Below are positions 1 to 9,072 of a stretch of 64,000 bases of DNA, piece by piece. Positions within the stretch are counted from its first letter, which is position 1. Every line of letters begins with the position of its first letter. The stretch is from contig JAWKHH010000004.1 of assembly GCA_041394945.1 (NCBI GenBank), positions 806,001-870,000 on the forward strand, read 5' to 3'. The DNA is from Bryobacteraceae bacterium. Lineage in GTDB: Bacteria; Acidobacteriota; Terriglobia; Bryobacterales; Bryobacteraceae. The translations under genes were made by a program, and so were the position numbers. The notes beneath the pieces are model-generated. The model was not told the DNA's origin. It did no database searches and was given only the letters and a program-made list of their open reading frames with translations.

Positions 1-481
1 CTGCTATCTCACCCAGACCACGCTCAGCCTGGACGAAACCGCCGGCATCATCGAAATCCTGAAGCGCCGGTTTCCGCTTCTCCAGGGTCCGCCCTCGCAG
101 GATATCTGCTACGCCACCCAGAACCGCCAGGTAGCCGTGAAGGAGATCGCCGCCCGCGGTCAACTCCTGCTGGTGGTGGGTTCGCAGAACAGCTCCAACT
201 CGCGCCGCATGGTGGAGGTCTCGCGACTCTCGGGCACCGCCGCCCACCTCGTCGACGACGAGCGCGACATCCACCCCGATTGGCTCGATGGCGCCGAAAC
301 GGTGATCGTCACCGCGGGCGCATCGGCGCCGGAAACCCTCGTGGAGCGCGTAGTGGAGTGGCTTCGCGAGAACGGCTTCCCCGAACTCGAAGAAGCCGTC
401 ATCAAGGAAGAAGACGTGCGATTCTCCCTGCCCGCCAACCTGCAGAACGCCGCGCGGCTCACGCAGATCGCTTCTGTATGA
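1..481 (+). CDS. ispH: 4-hydroxy-3-methylbut-2-enyl diphosphate reductase, C-terminal part
   Basis: This is the last 159 residues of IspH (LytB), open at the left edge and read in the frame beginning at base 2. IspH is the final enzyme of the MEP isoprenoid pathway. It reduces HMBPP to IPP and DMAPP with a [4Fe-4S] cluster. The fragment shows the family signature DICYATQNRQ, which carries a conserved cluster cysteine, then the SQNSSNS substrate-binding stretch and the TAGASAPE segment near the C-terminus. Its TGA stop overlaps the ATG of the squalene-hopene cyclase gene (ATGA, 478-481). Precursor supply and hopanoid synthesis are therefore probably cotranscribed. The N-terminal third lies outside the window. 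Confidence 0.95.
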   Translation, partial: CYLTQTTLSLDETAGIIEILKRRFPLLQGPPSQDICYATQNRQVAVKEIAARGQLLLVVGSQNSSNSRRMVEVSRLSGTAAHLVDDERDIHPDWLDGAETVIVTAGASAPETLVERVVEWLRENGFPELEEAVIKEEDVRFSLPANLQNAARLTQIASV

Positions 482-2409
482 GTACCGGCCTACAACTCGC
501 GGACGCGCTTTCGGTCGGCTGTATCCGGGCCATCGACAAGGCCTCCCGCGCCCTCGCCGGCCGCCAGCACGAGGACGGCTATTGGTGGGGCGACCTCACC
601 GCCGACGCAACCCTCGAGGCCGACTTCGTCCTCATGGAGCTCTGGCTGGACAAGCCGGGTTCCGGCGTCTGGAAGCCGCGGGAGCCCAGGCGCATCGAAG
701 CGGCCGTCCGCTCCATCCTCGTCCGCCAGCTTCCCGACGGTGGTTTCAGCATTTATCCCGGCGGGCCCAGCGATATCAGCGCCAGCGTGAAGGCCTACTT
801 CGCGCTGAAAGTAACGGGCATGCCGGCCGAAGACCCTCGCATGTGCCGCCTGCGGGAACGCATCCTCGCGCTCGGCGGAATCCAGGCCGCCAATAGTTAC
901 GTCAAGATCAACCTCAGCCTGTTCGATCTCTACCCGCGCCAATATGCGCCGGTGGTTCCGCCCGAGATCATGCTGATGCGCGGGGTGATCTACGAGATGT
1001 CTTCCTGGACGCGCGCGATCGTCATCCCGCTGTCGATCGTGCAGACCGCGCCGCCGCGGCCAGTGCCGGCCGGCTTCCACCTTGACGAACTGTTCAAAGC
1101 CGGCGTGCCGCTCGAGTTCCCGAATCCCGACGGGCTCATCTCGTGGCGTAACTTCTTCCTCTCGCTTGACCGCGCCTACAAGTTCCTCAACCGCCATCCG
1201 CTGGGCGCGATCCGCAATCGCGCCATCGCCAAAGCCGAGAAGTGGATGCTGGCGCATACCAGGCAATCCGACGGTCTGGGCGCCATCTATCCGCCGATGA
1301 TGTACGCCCTCATGGCGTTCGATCACCTCGGCTACGCCCAGGACCACCCTGAAGTCCGCGAGGCCCGCCGGCAGTTTGATCGTCTGCTGGTGGACGACGG
1401 CGAGCGCTTCTTCTTTCAGCCCTGCTTCTCACCGGTTTGGGATACCGCCATCGCGGCGCACGCGCTCGGCGAGACGCGCCCCGATCCGGGTGGATGCGTG
1501 GACCGGGCGCTCGGCCGCTGCGCTTCGTGGCTACTCGAAAAAGAAGTCCGTACCAGCGGCGACTGGGCCGTGAAACGTCCGGGCGTCGAACCCTCCGGCT
1601 GGTACTTCGAATTCGCCAACGAGTTCTATCCCGACATCGACGATTCGGCGATGGTGCTGCTGGCGCTGCAGCACGCCCGCTCCAGTGAGATCGGAGCGCA
1701 GGAGGCGTGCGTGGCGCGCGCCATTCGCTGGCTGGTGGCGATGCAATCGGAAGACGGCGGCTGGGCCGCCTTCGACGCCGACAACGACTGGCAGTTCCTC
1801 AACCACGTCCCCTTCGCCGATCACAACGCGATGCTGGACCCGACGTGCCCCGACATCACCGGGCGCGTCCTCGAAGCGCTCTGCGTCCACGGGCTCACGC
1901 GCGGCCACCAGGCCGTGCGGCGCGGCGCCGAATACCTCATGCGGACCCAGGAGTCGGACGGCTCCTGGTACGGGCGTTGGGGCGTCGACTACATCTACGG
2001 CACGTTCCTCGCGCTGCGTGGACTTCGCGCCGCCGGCGAAGACGCCCGCGAAGCGCACATCCTTCGCGCCGGCGAATGGCTCCGGTCCGTGCAGAATCCC
2101 GATGGCGGCTGGGGCGAGAGCTGCGAGAGCTACGACAAAAGCTTCTTCGTTCCCGCGCCGAGCACGGCCTCGCAAACCGCCTGGGCGGTGCTCGGGTTGA
2201 TCGCTTCGGGCGACACGCGTTCGGAGAGCGTCCGCCGCGGCGTCGAGTATCTGGTGGAGACGCAGGATTCGCAGGGTTGCTGGCATGAGGAAGCGGCCAC
2301 CGGCACCGGCTTCCCGCGCGTGTTCTATCTCCGCTACCACATGTATCGAGACTCGTTCCCGTTGCTTGCGCTGGCTACCTGGATCCGCCGGCAAGGAGGC
2401 GCGCATTGA
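478..2409 (+). CDS. shc: squalene-hopene cyclase
   Basis: This 643-residue protein is the expected length for bacterial squalene-hopene cyclase, which folds squalene into hopene/hopanol at the membrane. The catalytic acid motif DIDD (family DxDD) lies at about residues 385-388. Several QW repeats are visible: RQLPDGGF, QSEDGGW, QESDGSW, QNPDGGW and QDSQGCW. The ATG at 478 is chosen because it gives the typical N-terminus and a 4-base overlap with ispH; the same frame is open further upstream but only as shadow of ispH. Its stop overlaps the TTG start of hpnH. It is the central enzyme of the operon and uses the squalene made via hpnC and hpnD downstream. Confidence 0.97.
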   Translation: MSTGLQLADALSVGCIRAIDKASRALAGRQHEDGYWWGDLTADATLEADFVLMELWLDKPGSGVWKPREPRRIEAAVRSILVRQLPDGGFSIYPGGPSDISASVKAYFALKVTGMPAEDPRMCRLRERILALGGIQAANSYVKINLSLFDLYPRQYAPVVPPEIMLMRGVIYEMSSWTRAIVIPLSIVQTAPPRPVPAGFHLDELFKAGVPLEFPNPDGLISWRNFFLSLDRAYKFLNRHPLGAIRNRAIAKAEKWMLAHTRQSDGLGAIYPPMMYALMAFDHLGYAQDHPEVREARRQFDRLLVDDGERFFFQPCFSPVWDTAIAAHALGETRPDPGGCVDRALGRCASWLLEKEVRTSGDWAVKRPGVEPSGWYFEFANEFYPDIDDSAMVLLALQHARSSEIGAQEACVARAIRWLVAMQSEDGGWAAFDADNDWQFLNHVPFADHNAMLDPTCPDITGRVLEALCVHGLTRGHQAVRRGAEYLMRTQESDGSWYGRWGVDYIYGTFLALRGLRAAGEDAREAHILRAGEWLRSVQNPDGGWGESCESYDKSFFVPAPSTASQTAWAVLGLIASGDTRSESVRRGVEYLVETQDSQGCWHEEAATGTGFPRVFYLRYHMYRDSFPLLALATWIRRQGGAH

Positions 2410-3515
2410 GATTTCCCCTTTCGATGACGGCCGGCCTCGCCGGCTACATCGCGCGCAACAAGTTCCGGCCGCGCCCGGAATGGCAAATCGACAAATCCGC
2501 GCATCAGGATTCGGCGAACCCGTTCAAGATTCTCCACGGCTCGGTCAAAGGGGGAGTGCGGCGCAAACATCCGATGATCGAGCGGCGGTTCCCCATCGTG
2601 CTGATGCTCGAGCCGCTCCATGCCTGCAACCTCACCTGCACCGGCTGCGGCCGCATCCGCGAGTACGAAAACAGCATCACGGAGACGCTGTCCCTCGAAC
2701 AATGTCTGGCCGCGGTCGACGAGTGCGGCGCGCCCGTCGTCTCAATCTGCGGCGGCGAGCCGATGCTCTATCCCAAGCTGCCGGAACTGGTGCGTGAGAC
2801 TCTCGCTCGCAACCGCCACATCTACCTCTGCACCAACGGCATGTTCATGCGGAAGAAGCTCGACTCCTACAAGCCGGATCCGCGCCTGTTCTTCAACGTC
2901 CATCTTGACGGCATGGAGAAAACGCACGACCTGTGCGTCGAGCGTGACGGCGTCTTCCGCGAGGCGATCGAAGGCATCAAGGCCGCCAAGGCGGCCGGCT
3001 TCAAGGTCTGCACGAACACGACCGTCTATCAGCAGACCGACATGAATGAACTCGCCGAGCTGTTCGCCTTCCTCGAACCGTTCGATCTCGACGGCCACAT
3101 GCTGTCGCCCGCCTACGGCTATTCGGCCGTCGACGATCGCGAGATATTCATGACGCGGGACGACATTCACGACAAGTTCGCCGGGATCGACAAACTGGCA
3201 AAACGATACAAGCTGAACTCCACGCCCGTTTATCTCGACTTCCTCAAGGGCGAGCGCGATCTGCCGTGCACCGCCTGGGGCAACCCCACTTACAACGTCA
3301 AGGGCTGGAAAGGCCCCTGCTACCTGATCACCGACGCCCACTACCGGACGTTCGAAGAACTCATGACCCGCACGGACTGGGAGTCCTACGGCGAGGGGAA
3401 CGACCCGCGCTGCGAGCACTGCATGGTCCACTGCGGATACGAACCATCGGCCGCACTCGGCATCAACGGCAAGCTCTCCGACGGCTTCCGGATGCTCGAA
3501 TGGGTGCTGCGGTAG
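2406..3515 (+). CDS. hpnH: adenosyl-hopene transferase, radical SAM
   Basis: HpnH is the radical SAM enzyme that joins the 5'-deoxyadenosyl group of SAM to diploptene to give adenosylhopane, the first step of C35 hopanoid side-chain building. The 369-residue protein has the cluster motif CNLTCTGC (CxxxCxxC) at about residues 74-81, just after the LMLEPLHAC segment typical of this family. It also has a CGGEP motif and an extra Cys-rich C-terminal region (CEHCMVHCGY). The TTG start overlaps the shc stop by four bases. An in-frame ATG at 2424 is the alternative and would remove six residues. Position between shc and hpnA/hpnG supports the call. Confidence 0.93.
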   Translation: MRFPLSMTAGLAGYIARNKFRPRPEWQIDKSAHQDSANPFKILHGSVKGGVRRKHPMIERRFPIVLMLEPLHACNLTCTGCGRIREYENSITETLSLEQCLAAVDECGAPVVSICGGEPMLYPKLPELVRETLARNRHIYLCTNGMFMRKKLDSYKPDPRLFFNVHLDGMEKTHDLCVERDGVFREAIEGIKAAKAAGFKVCTNTTVYQQTDMNELAELFAFLEPFDLDGHMLSPAYGYSAVDDREIFMTRDDIHDKFAGIDKLAKRYKLNSTPVYLDFLKGERDLPCTAWGNPTYNVKGWKGPCYLITDAHYRTFEELMTRTDWESYGEGNDPRCEHCMVHCGYEPSAALGINGKLSDGFRMLEWVLR

Positions 3516-3536
3516 CAGGGCGGGGAAGCACAGAGC

Positions 3537-4514
3537 GTGAAGGCGATTCTCGTCACCGGCGCTTCGGGGTTCATCGGATGGCATGTGGCTCGTCATCTGC
3601 TGGACCGCGGCGACCGTGTTCGCGTCCTCGCCCGCCAGCCTTCCCGCCTGCGCGATCTGCCCGGCGCGGAAATCCTACGCGGCGATCTCCGCGATCCGGC
3701 GTCTCTCGAGAGCGCGCTCGCCGGCTGCGGCATCGTCTTTCACGTCGCCGCCGACTACCGCCTTTGGGCCAAGCGTCCCGGAGACCTCTATAAATCGAAC
3801 TATCACGGAACCCGCAACCTTCTGCGGGCCGCCCGCGCCGCCGGCGTCGAACGGTTCGTCTACACCTCGACGGTGGGTTGCATCGGCATTCCGCCGGAAG
3901 GCGTCGGCGACGAAACCACGCCCGTCGGCTTCGACGACATGGAGGGCGACTACAAACGCTCCAAGTTCCTCGCCGAGCAGGAGGCGCTCCGCTTCGCCGG
4001 GGAAGGCTTCCCGGTGATCATCGTGAATCCCACCGCGCCCGTCGGCGATCACGATATCAAGCCGACCCCCACCGGCCGTATCATCCTCGACTATCTCAAG
4101 GGCGGCATGCCCGCCTATCTCGACACCGGCCTGAATCTCGTCGACGTTCGCGACGCCGCACGCGGACATCTGCTCGCCTGCGATCAGGGCAGGCCGGGCG
4201 AGCGATACATCCTCGGCGCGGAGAACCTCACCCTCGCGCAGATTTTCGGAAAGCTCGAAGAGATCAGCGGTATCCCCGCGCCGAAGACGCAAATTCCCTA
4301 CGGTGTGGCTTTTGCCGCCGGCCTGGTTTCCACCGGCTGGGCGCACCTCACCGGCCGCCAGCCGCGCGCGCCGCTCGACGGAGTCCGCATGGCGCGCAAG
4401 AAGATGTTCATCACTCCCGCCAAGGCGGTCCGCGAACTCGGTTTCACGGCGACCCCGGTGGAGGGCGCTCTGCGCCGCGCCGTGGATTGGTTCAAGAGTC
4501 ATGGATACTGCTAG
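3537..4514 (+). CDS. hpnA: hopanoid-associated sugar epimerase
   Basis: This is an extended short-chain dehydrogenase/NAD-dependent epimerase of 325 residues. The N-terminal Rossmann motif TGASGFIG lies at residues 7-14. The catalytic YxxxK (YKRSK) is near residue 139 and is preceded by the conserved Ser/Thr stretch YTSTVG. The family recurs in hopanoid gene clusters, and the exact substrate is not settled to my knowledge. A GTG start at 3537 is used, 21 bases after hpnH. The last 14 bases overlap the start of hpnG, so the two are translationally coupled. The likely role is side-chain or head-group sugar modification of hopanoids, which is inference from context. Confidence 0.9.
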   Translation: MKAILVTGASGFIGWHVARHLLDRGDRVRVLARQPSRLRDLPGAEILRGDLRDPASLESALAGCGIVFHVAADYRLWAKRPGDLYKSNYHGTRNLLRAARAAGVERFVYTSTVGCIGIPPEGVGDETTPVGFDDMEGDYKRSKFLAEQEALRFAGEGFPVIIVNPTAPVGDHDIKPTPTGRIILDYLKGGMPAYLDTGLNLVDVRDAARGHLLACDQGRPGERYILGAENLTLAQIFGKLEEISGIPAPKTQIPYGVAFAAGLVSTGWAHLTGRQPRAPLDGVRMARKKMFITPAKAVRELGFTATPVEGALRRAVDWFKSHGYC

Positions 4515-5196
4515 CGCCTCCGTAGCCGCGATCGCCGCTGACCCCCGCGAGTTCGCCGGGCTGGAGAAGCATCTCCATGGATGCCGGCCGCTTGGCTGGC
4601 CGCTCCGGTATGCCGTCACCGGCGCCATCGCCGGGCGCGAGTGGTTCCTTTGCGCGCACGGTCCCGGTCCGCGCCTGGCCGCGCGGGCCGCCGCCGAAGC
4701 GATCGAACGCGCGCATCCCGGCGCCATCGTTTCCACCGGCTTCTGCGGCGGACTCGACCCGGCGCTCGATCCCTGCGCCGTATTCGTCGCCCGGCGCATC
4801 CTCGACGAATTCACCGACGAGCGCTTCGAAACCGCGCATCCCGCCGGCGGGACGCTCGTCTCCGGCGATCGCGTGGTGACGACATTGCCTGAGAAGGCCG
4901 CGCTGCATCAAACCACCGGCGCCTGCGCCGTGGATATGGAGGCCGCCGCTGTCGCCCGCACCGCCGCCGCCGCCGGCCTGCCCCTCTATTGCATCCGCGT
5001 GGTGACCGACTCCGCTTATGAAGCCTTCCCGCTCGACTTCAACCGCGCGCGCGATTCCGAAGGCCGCTTCTCCAAACTGAAAATCGCGGCCGCCGCCGCC
5101 GCCCGCCCTTCCGCCATTCGCGGCCTCATCGATCTCGACCGCCGTACGCGAATGGCCGCCAACGTCCTGGGAGACTATCTTGCCAGTAACTTCTAA
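4501..5196 (+). CDS. hpnG: hopanoid-associated nucleoside phosphorylase/hydrolase
   Basis: The 231-residue protein belongs to the purine nucleoside phosphorylase/MTA-SAH nucleosidase superfamily. HpnG removes adenine from adenosylhopane to give (phospho)ribosylhopane. Visible are the phosphorylase-type glycine segment STGFCGGLDP near residues 77-86 and the nucleoside-binding VDMEAAAVAR near residue 145. The ATG at 4501 lies inside the 3' end of hpnA, a 14-base overlap. It makes the product on which the dehydrogenases encoded immediately downstream could act. The match rests on family-like motifs plus operon position between hpnA and hpnC/hpnD. Confidence 0.88.
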   Translation: MDTASASVAAIAADPREFAGLEKHLHGCRPLGWPLRYAVTGAIAGREWFLCAHGPGPRLAARAAAEAIERAHPGAIVSTGFCGGLDPALDPCAVFVARRILDEFTDERFETAHPAGGTLVSGDRVVTTLPEKAALHQTTGACAVDMEAAAVARTAAAAGLPLYCIRVVTDSAYEAFPLDFNRARDSEGRFSKLKIAAAAAARPSAIRGLIDLDRRTRMAANVLGDYLASNF

Positions 5197-5203
5197 CGGC
5201 GCC

Positions 5204-6259
5204 ATGCACGCTGCCGTCTACACCGGCAATTCCACCGTGGACGTGCGCGAAGTGCCCATCCCTTCCATCGGTCCGGGAGAGATTCTCGTTCGCGTGGAGA
5301 GCTGCGGCATCTGCCACACCGACCTCAAGAAAATCCAATACGACTTGCTGCCCGCGCCGCGCATCTATGGTCATGAGACGGCCGGCGAAGTCGCCGCGGT
5401 CGGCGAAGGCGTAACGTCGTTCCGGCCCGGTGACCGCGTGATCGCTTTTCATCACGTTCCCTGCCTCGATTGTTTTTACTGCGCCCGAAAGCTCTACGCG
5501 CAATGCCCCGTCTACAAGAAGGTGGGCATCACAGCCGGTTACGAACCGGCTGGGGGCGGATTCGGACAGTACGTGAAGGTAATGGATTGGATCGTGAAGC
5601 GCGGAGTGGAAAAGATCCCCGACGGCGTTTCCTACGACGCGGCGAGCTTCGTGGAGCCGGTGAACACCTGCGTCAAGGCGGTGGATCAGGTCGATCCGCA
5701 ATCCGGCGACGCCGTCCTGATTCAAGGCCAAGGCCCCATCGGGCTCATCTTCACCATGCTCGCGGCGCGCCGCGGATGCCGTGTCATCGCCACCGACACG
5801 ATCCCCGAACGGCTCGAGAAGGCCAGGCGCTTTGGCGCCGTCGAATCCGTTGACCCGCGAACCGTCGACGTGCCCGCCTTGTGCAAAGATCGAACCGGCG
5901 GCCGCGGCGCGGACCTGGCGATCGCCGCCACGTCGGCCGCGGGGCTCGTCGGGCAGGCCGTCCGTTCGACACGTCCTGGAGCGAAAGTACTGCTGTTCGC
6001 GCAAACCTCCGACAAGGAACGCATAGAACTTTCCGGCGCGGATATCTGTGTCGCCGAGCGAACACTGTGCGGATCTTACAGCGCTTCTGTCGATCTACAG
6101 AAAGAGTCCGCTCGCCTGGTTTTTTCCGGCGAGCTGGCCGTGGAGGAACTGGTGTCTCATCGCGTCCCTCTCGATGCTGTCCGCGAGGGTTTCCGGCTCG
6201 CGTTGCATCCGAGCGGTAATTCATTGAAAATAATAGTTCAACCACAGAGGTGGTCCTAA
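5204..6259 (+). CDS. zinc-dependent MDR alcohol dehydrogenase in the hopanoid operon (first copy)
   Basis: This medium-chain dehydrogenase has 351 residues from the ATG at 5204; a TTG at 5180 overlapping hpnG would add eight. Catalytic zinc ligands are visible in CGICHTD (about residues 34-40) and GHE (about 57-59). Four structural-zinc cysteines lie in the CLDCFYCARKLYAQC stretch (about 87-101). A GQGPIG nucleotide-binding turn is near residue 177. It starts seven bases after hpnG and its stop overlaps the upstream region of a second, similar gene. The natural substrate is unknown. From position I infer a hopanoid side-chain aldehyde/alcohol, with ribosylhopane reduction as the most attractive possibility. 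Sorbitol- or threonine-dehydrogenase-like activities remain possible. Confidence 0.85.
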   Translation: MHAAVYTGNSTVDVREVPIPSIGPGEILVRVESCGICHTDLKKIQYDLLPAPRIYGHETAGEVAAVGEGVTSFRPGDRVIAFHHVPCLDCFYCARKLYAQCPVYKKVGITAGYEPAGGGFGQYVKVMDWIVKRGVEKIPDGVSYDAASFVEPVNTCVKAVDQVDPQSGDAVLIQGQGPIGLIFTMLAARRGCRVIATDTIPERLEKARRFGAVESVDPRTVDVPALCKDRTGGRGADLAIAATSAAGLVGQAVRSTRPGAKVLLFAQTSDKERIELSGADICVAERTLCGSYSASVDLQKESARLVFSGELAVEELVSHRVPLDAVREGFRLALHPSGNSLKIIVQPQRWS

Positions 6260-6261
6260 AC

Positions 6262-7302
6262 GTGAAAACAACCATGCTGGCGGCCGTGCTTTACGGCAAG
6301 GAGAACCTGAAGGTTGAGCCTGTCGCCATCCCCTCCATCGAACCAGACGACATTCTTGTACGAGTAAAAGCGGCCCTGACCTGTGGTACCGACGTCAAGG
6401 TTTTCCGCCGCGGCTACCATGCCCGCATGATCGTTCCCCCGGCTCTGTTCGGTCATGAACTGGCGGGCGACATTGTGGCCGTGGGCGCCAACGTCTCGAA
6501 GTTCAGCCCCGGCCAGCGCGTCGTCGCCGCGAACTCCGCGCCCTGCGGCGCATGCTTCTATTGCCGCAAGGGCAACGAGAACCTGTGCGAGGATCTGCTG
6601 TTCAACAACGGCGCCTACGCCGAGTTCATGCGCATCCCGGGCCGCATCGTCGAACGCAACACCTACGTCATCCCGGATCACATCTCGTATCAGGATGCGG
6701 CGCTCATTGAGCCGCTCGCGTGCGTGATCCGCGGCATCGACGAGACCGGGCTGCGGCGCGGCGATACCGCAGCCGTCGTCGGCCTCGGGCCCATCGGGCT
6801 GATGTTCGCTCGACTCGCGAAATCGCGCGGCGCTCGCGTGATCGCCGTTGGCCGCCGCAAGTCGCAAACCGAACGCGCCGCCGCCATGGGCGCCGACGAG
6901 GTTCTCATCTCCGATGGCGGATCCGATATCGTTAGCGAGGTCCGCCGCCTTACCGACGGCTACGGCGCGGACGTGGCGTTCGAAGCCGTCGGCATTCCCG
7001 AAACCTGGGAGCAGGCCGTGCGCATGGTCCGGCGCGGGGGCACCGTGAATTTCTTCGGCGGCTGCCCCTCCGATAGCCGCGTGTCGCTCGAAACCGCGCT
7101 GCTGCACTATTCCGAGATCACCTGCAAGGCGAGCTTCCATCACACGCCGGCGCACATTCAGGAAGCCCTCGACGACGTTTCCCGCGGCGAGATCACCGCG
7201 GCGCACCTGGTGAACCGCGTCGAACCGCTTTCGAATCTCCTCGAAGTCATGCGCTATCTCATGAGCCACAACGGGCACATGAAGACGGCCATCATTCCCT
7301 GA
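6262..7302 (+). CDS. zinc-dependent MDR alcohol dehydrogenase in the hopanoid operon (second copy)
   Basis: This second medium-chain zinc dehydrogenase has 346 residues. Catalytic zinc motifs are CGTD and GHE. Structural-zinc cysteines occur in CGACFYCRKGNENLC, and a GLGPIG Rossmann turn is present. The GTG at 6262 is chosen because AGAGGTGG (6246-6253) gives a well-spaced Shine-Dalgarno site. The longer reading from 6250 would start inside that site, and an ATG at 6274 is the other option. The protein is clearly related to the preceding dehydrogenase but diverged, so the two are old paralogues rather than a recent duplication. It is followed 16 bases later by hpnC. Its substrate is unknown, and a hopanoid side-chain role is inferred from position only. 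Confidence 0.85.
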   Translation: MKTTMLAAVLYGKENLKVEPVAIPSIEPDDILVRVKAALTCGTDVKVFRRGYHARMIVPPALFGHELAGDIVAVGANVSKFSPGQRVVAANSAPCGACFYCRKGNENLCEDLLFNNGAYAEFMRIPGRIVERNTYVIPDHISYQDAALIEPLACVIRGIDETGLRRGDTAAVVGLGPIGLMFARLAKSRGARVIAVGRRKSQTERAAAMGADEVLISDGGSDIVSEVRRLTDGYGADVAFEAVGIPETWEQAVRMVRRGGTVNFFGGCPSDSRVSLETALLHYSEITCKASFHHTPAHIQEALDDVSRGEITAAHLVNRVEPLSNLLEVMRYLMSHNGHMKTAIIP

Positions 7303-7318
7303 TTCCGGAGCCTGTTGT

Positions 7319-8230
7319 TTGTTGTCGCCCAAGGCATTCGTCGCCGACGCGCAAGCGATGAATCGTAACTGGGGCGGGGAAGAGTCGCTCGCCTACACGC
7401 GCTGGCTCGCCACCTCGCACTACGAAAACTTCCACGTCGTCAGCTTCCTGCTGCCGAAACACCTCCACCAGGATTTCTATAACGTCTACTCTTTCTGCCG
7501 TTGGTCCGACGACCTAGGCGACGAAATTGGCGACGCCGCCGAGAGCCTGCGCCTGCTCGCCTGGTGGGACGATCGCACCCGCGCCATGTTCGCCGGCGAG
7601 GCCTCGCATCCTGTCTTCGTTGCGCTCGCTGGAACCGCCGCCCGCCACCAGCTTCCGCCCGAGCTGTTCCACAATCTCATCAAGGCCTTCGTCCAGGATC
7701 AAACCGTCACCCGCTATCGCACCATCGGCGCGCTGCACGAATACTGCGTCTACTCGGCGAACCCCGTGGGCCGGCTCGTGCTCGCGCTTTGCGGCTACCG
7801 CGACGAGGAACGCCAGCGCCTTAGCGACGCCACCTGCACCGCCCTTCAACTCGCCAATCACTGGCAGGACGTTTCGGTGGATCTCGAAAAGGGCCGCATC
7901 TACCTGCCGCTCGACGTGCTGGAACGCCACGGCTCCGGCGAAGCCGACGTGCTCGCCCGCCGCTTCACGCCCGGATTCGGCGCGGCGATGCGTGAACTTT
8001 GCGTCCACGCCCGCTCGCTGTTCGAGCGCGGGCTGCCGCTCAACCGCATGGTGAACCGCCGCCTCTCGCTGGACCTCGAACTGTTCTCCCGCGGCGGCCT
8101 CAAAGTGCTCGACAAGATCGAGGCCCAGGGCTTCGACGTTCTTTCCAGCCGTCCCGCCATCTCGAAATCGGAGCGGGTGAATCTCTTGCTCAACGCCCTG
8201 GTGAGATGGGCCGTCCCCCGCGCCGCGTGA
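7319..8230 (+). CDS. hpnC: hydroxysqualene synthase-type protein
   Basis: This 303-residue protein belongs to the trans-isoprenyl diphosphate synthase (squalene/phytoene synthase) family. The two Asp-rich motifs are DDLGDE near residue 65 and DVSVD near residue 184. The N-terminal SHYENF sequence and the pairing with hpnD identify the HpnC branch, which in the HpnCDE route converts presqualene diphosphate to hydroxysqualene. The TTG at 7319 is favoured by a CGGAG site at 7306-7310. An ATG at 7358 gives a product starting MNRNWGGEES, which resembles other HpnC N-termini and is a real alternative. The gene overlaps hpnD. Confidence 0.9.
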   Translation: MLSPKAFVADAQAMNRNWGGEESLAYTRWLATSHYENFHVVSFLLPKHLHQDFYNVYSFCRWSDDLGDEIGDAAESLRLLAWWDDRTRAMFAGEASHPVFVALAGTAARHQLPPELFHNLIKAFVQDQTVTRYRTIGALHEYCVYSANPVGRLVLALCGYRDEERQRLSDATCTALQLANHWQDVSVDLEKGRIYLPLDVLERHGSGEADVLARRFTPGFGAAMRELCVHARSLFERGLPLNRMVNRRLSLDLELFSRGGLKVLDKIEAQGFDVLSSRPAISKSERVNLLLNALVRWAVPRAA

Positions 8231-9072
8231 TCCCCGTCGAACGTTCCTACGCCCATTGCCGCCGCGTTACGCGCGATCGCGCCAAGAACTTCTACTACGC
8301 CTTCCGCCTGCTCGACGGCCCCCGCCGCGACGCCATCTGCGCCATCTACGCGTTCATGCGCCGCTGCGACGATCTTTCCGATGAACCCGGCGCCACTGTC
8401 CGCGCGCTTGACCAGTGGCGCGCCGAACTCGAACGCGGCCTCCGCGGCATGCTCGTGGAGGATCCTCTCTGGCCGGCCTTCTTCGATACCGTCGCCCGCC
8501 ATCGCATCCCCACCGCCTACTTCCATGAAATGATCGACGGCGTCTCGAGCGACCTTACCCGCCCCGCCGTCCAGGATTGGCCAGAACTGCGCCGCTACTG
8601 CTACCAGGTGGCCTCAACGCCCGGACTCTGCCTCGTCCACATCCTCGGCTTCGACGATCCGAGGGCGCTCGAACTGGCCGAACAATGCGGTATCGCCTTC
8701 CAGCTCACCAACATCATTCGCGACGTGGCCGAAGACGCCCGGCTCGGCCGCACCTACCTGCCCGCGGAGGATATGGACCGGTTCCAGGTGACGCACGCCC
8801 ACCTCACTGCGCCCGCCGTTTCACCCGAACTCCGCCGCCTCCTCCGCTTCGAAGCAGAGCGCGCTTTCGAATGCTACGAAACTTCGAGCCCCATTGTGCA
8901 GACGGTTTCCCCGGAGACCCGCCCCGCTCTCGCATCGCTCATCGCCATTTATCGTCGGCTGCTCACCCGGATCGAGCAGCGCGACTTCGAAGTGCTCGCC
9001 GGCCGCATCCGTTTGTCCACCCCGGAAAAGGTGCGGATCCTGATCGAGTCGAGGCTTCGCGGATGGAAGTGA
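8227..9072 (+). CDS. hpnD: presqualene diphosphate synthase-type protein
   Basis: This is the second squalene/phytoene-synthase family enzyme, 281 residues. It is read from a GTG at 8227 that overlaps the hpnC stop by four bases; an ATG at 8206 is the alternative and adds seven residues. Asp-rich motifs are DDLSDE near residue 48 and DVAED near residue 174, with the FQLTNIIRD segment typical of the family. HpnD condenses two farnesyl diphosphates into presqualene diphosphate, feeding HpnC. The third enzyme of this route, the FAD-dependent HpnE, is not in the window. The downstream nucleotidyltransferase overlaps by ten bases. Confidence 0.9.
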   Translation: MIPVERSYAHCRRVTRDRAKNFYYAFRLLDGPRRDAICAIYAFMRRCDDLSDEPGATVRALDQWRAELERGLRGMLVEDPLWPAFFDTVARHRIPTAYFHEMIDGVSSDLTRPAVQDWPELRRYCYQVASTPGLCLVHILGFDDPRALELAEQCGIAFQLTNIIRDVAEDARLGRTYLPAEDMDRFQVTHAHLTAPAVSPELRRLLRFEAERAFECYETSSPIVQTVSPETRPALASLIAIYRRLLTRIEQRDFEVLAGRIRLSTPEKVRILIESRLRGWK

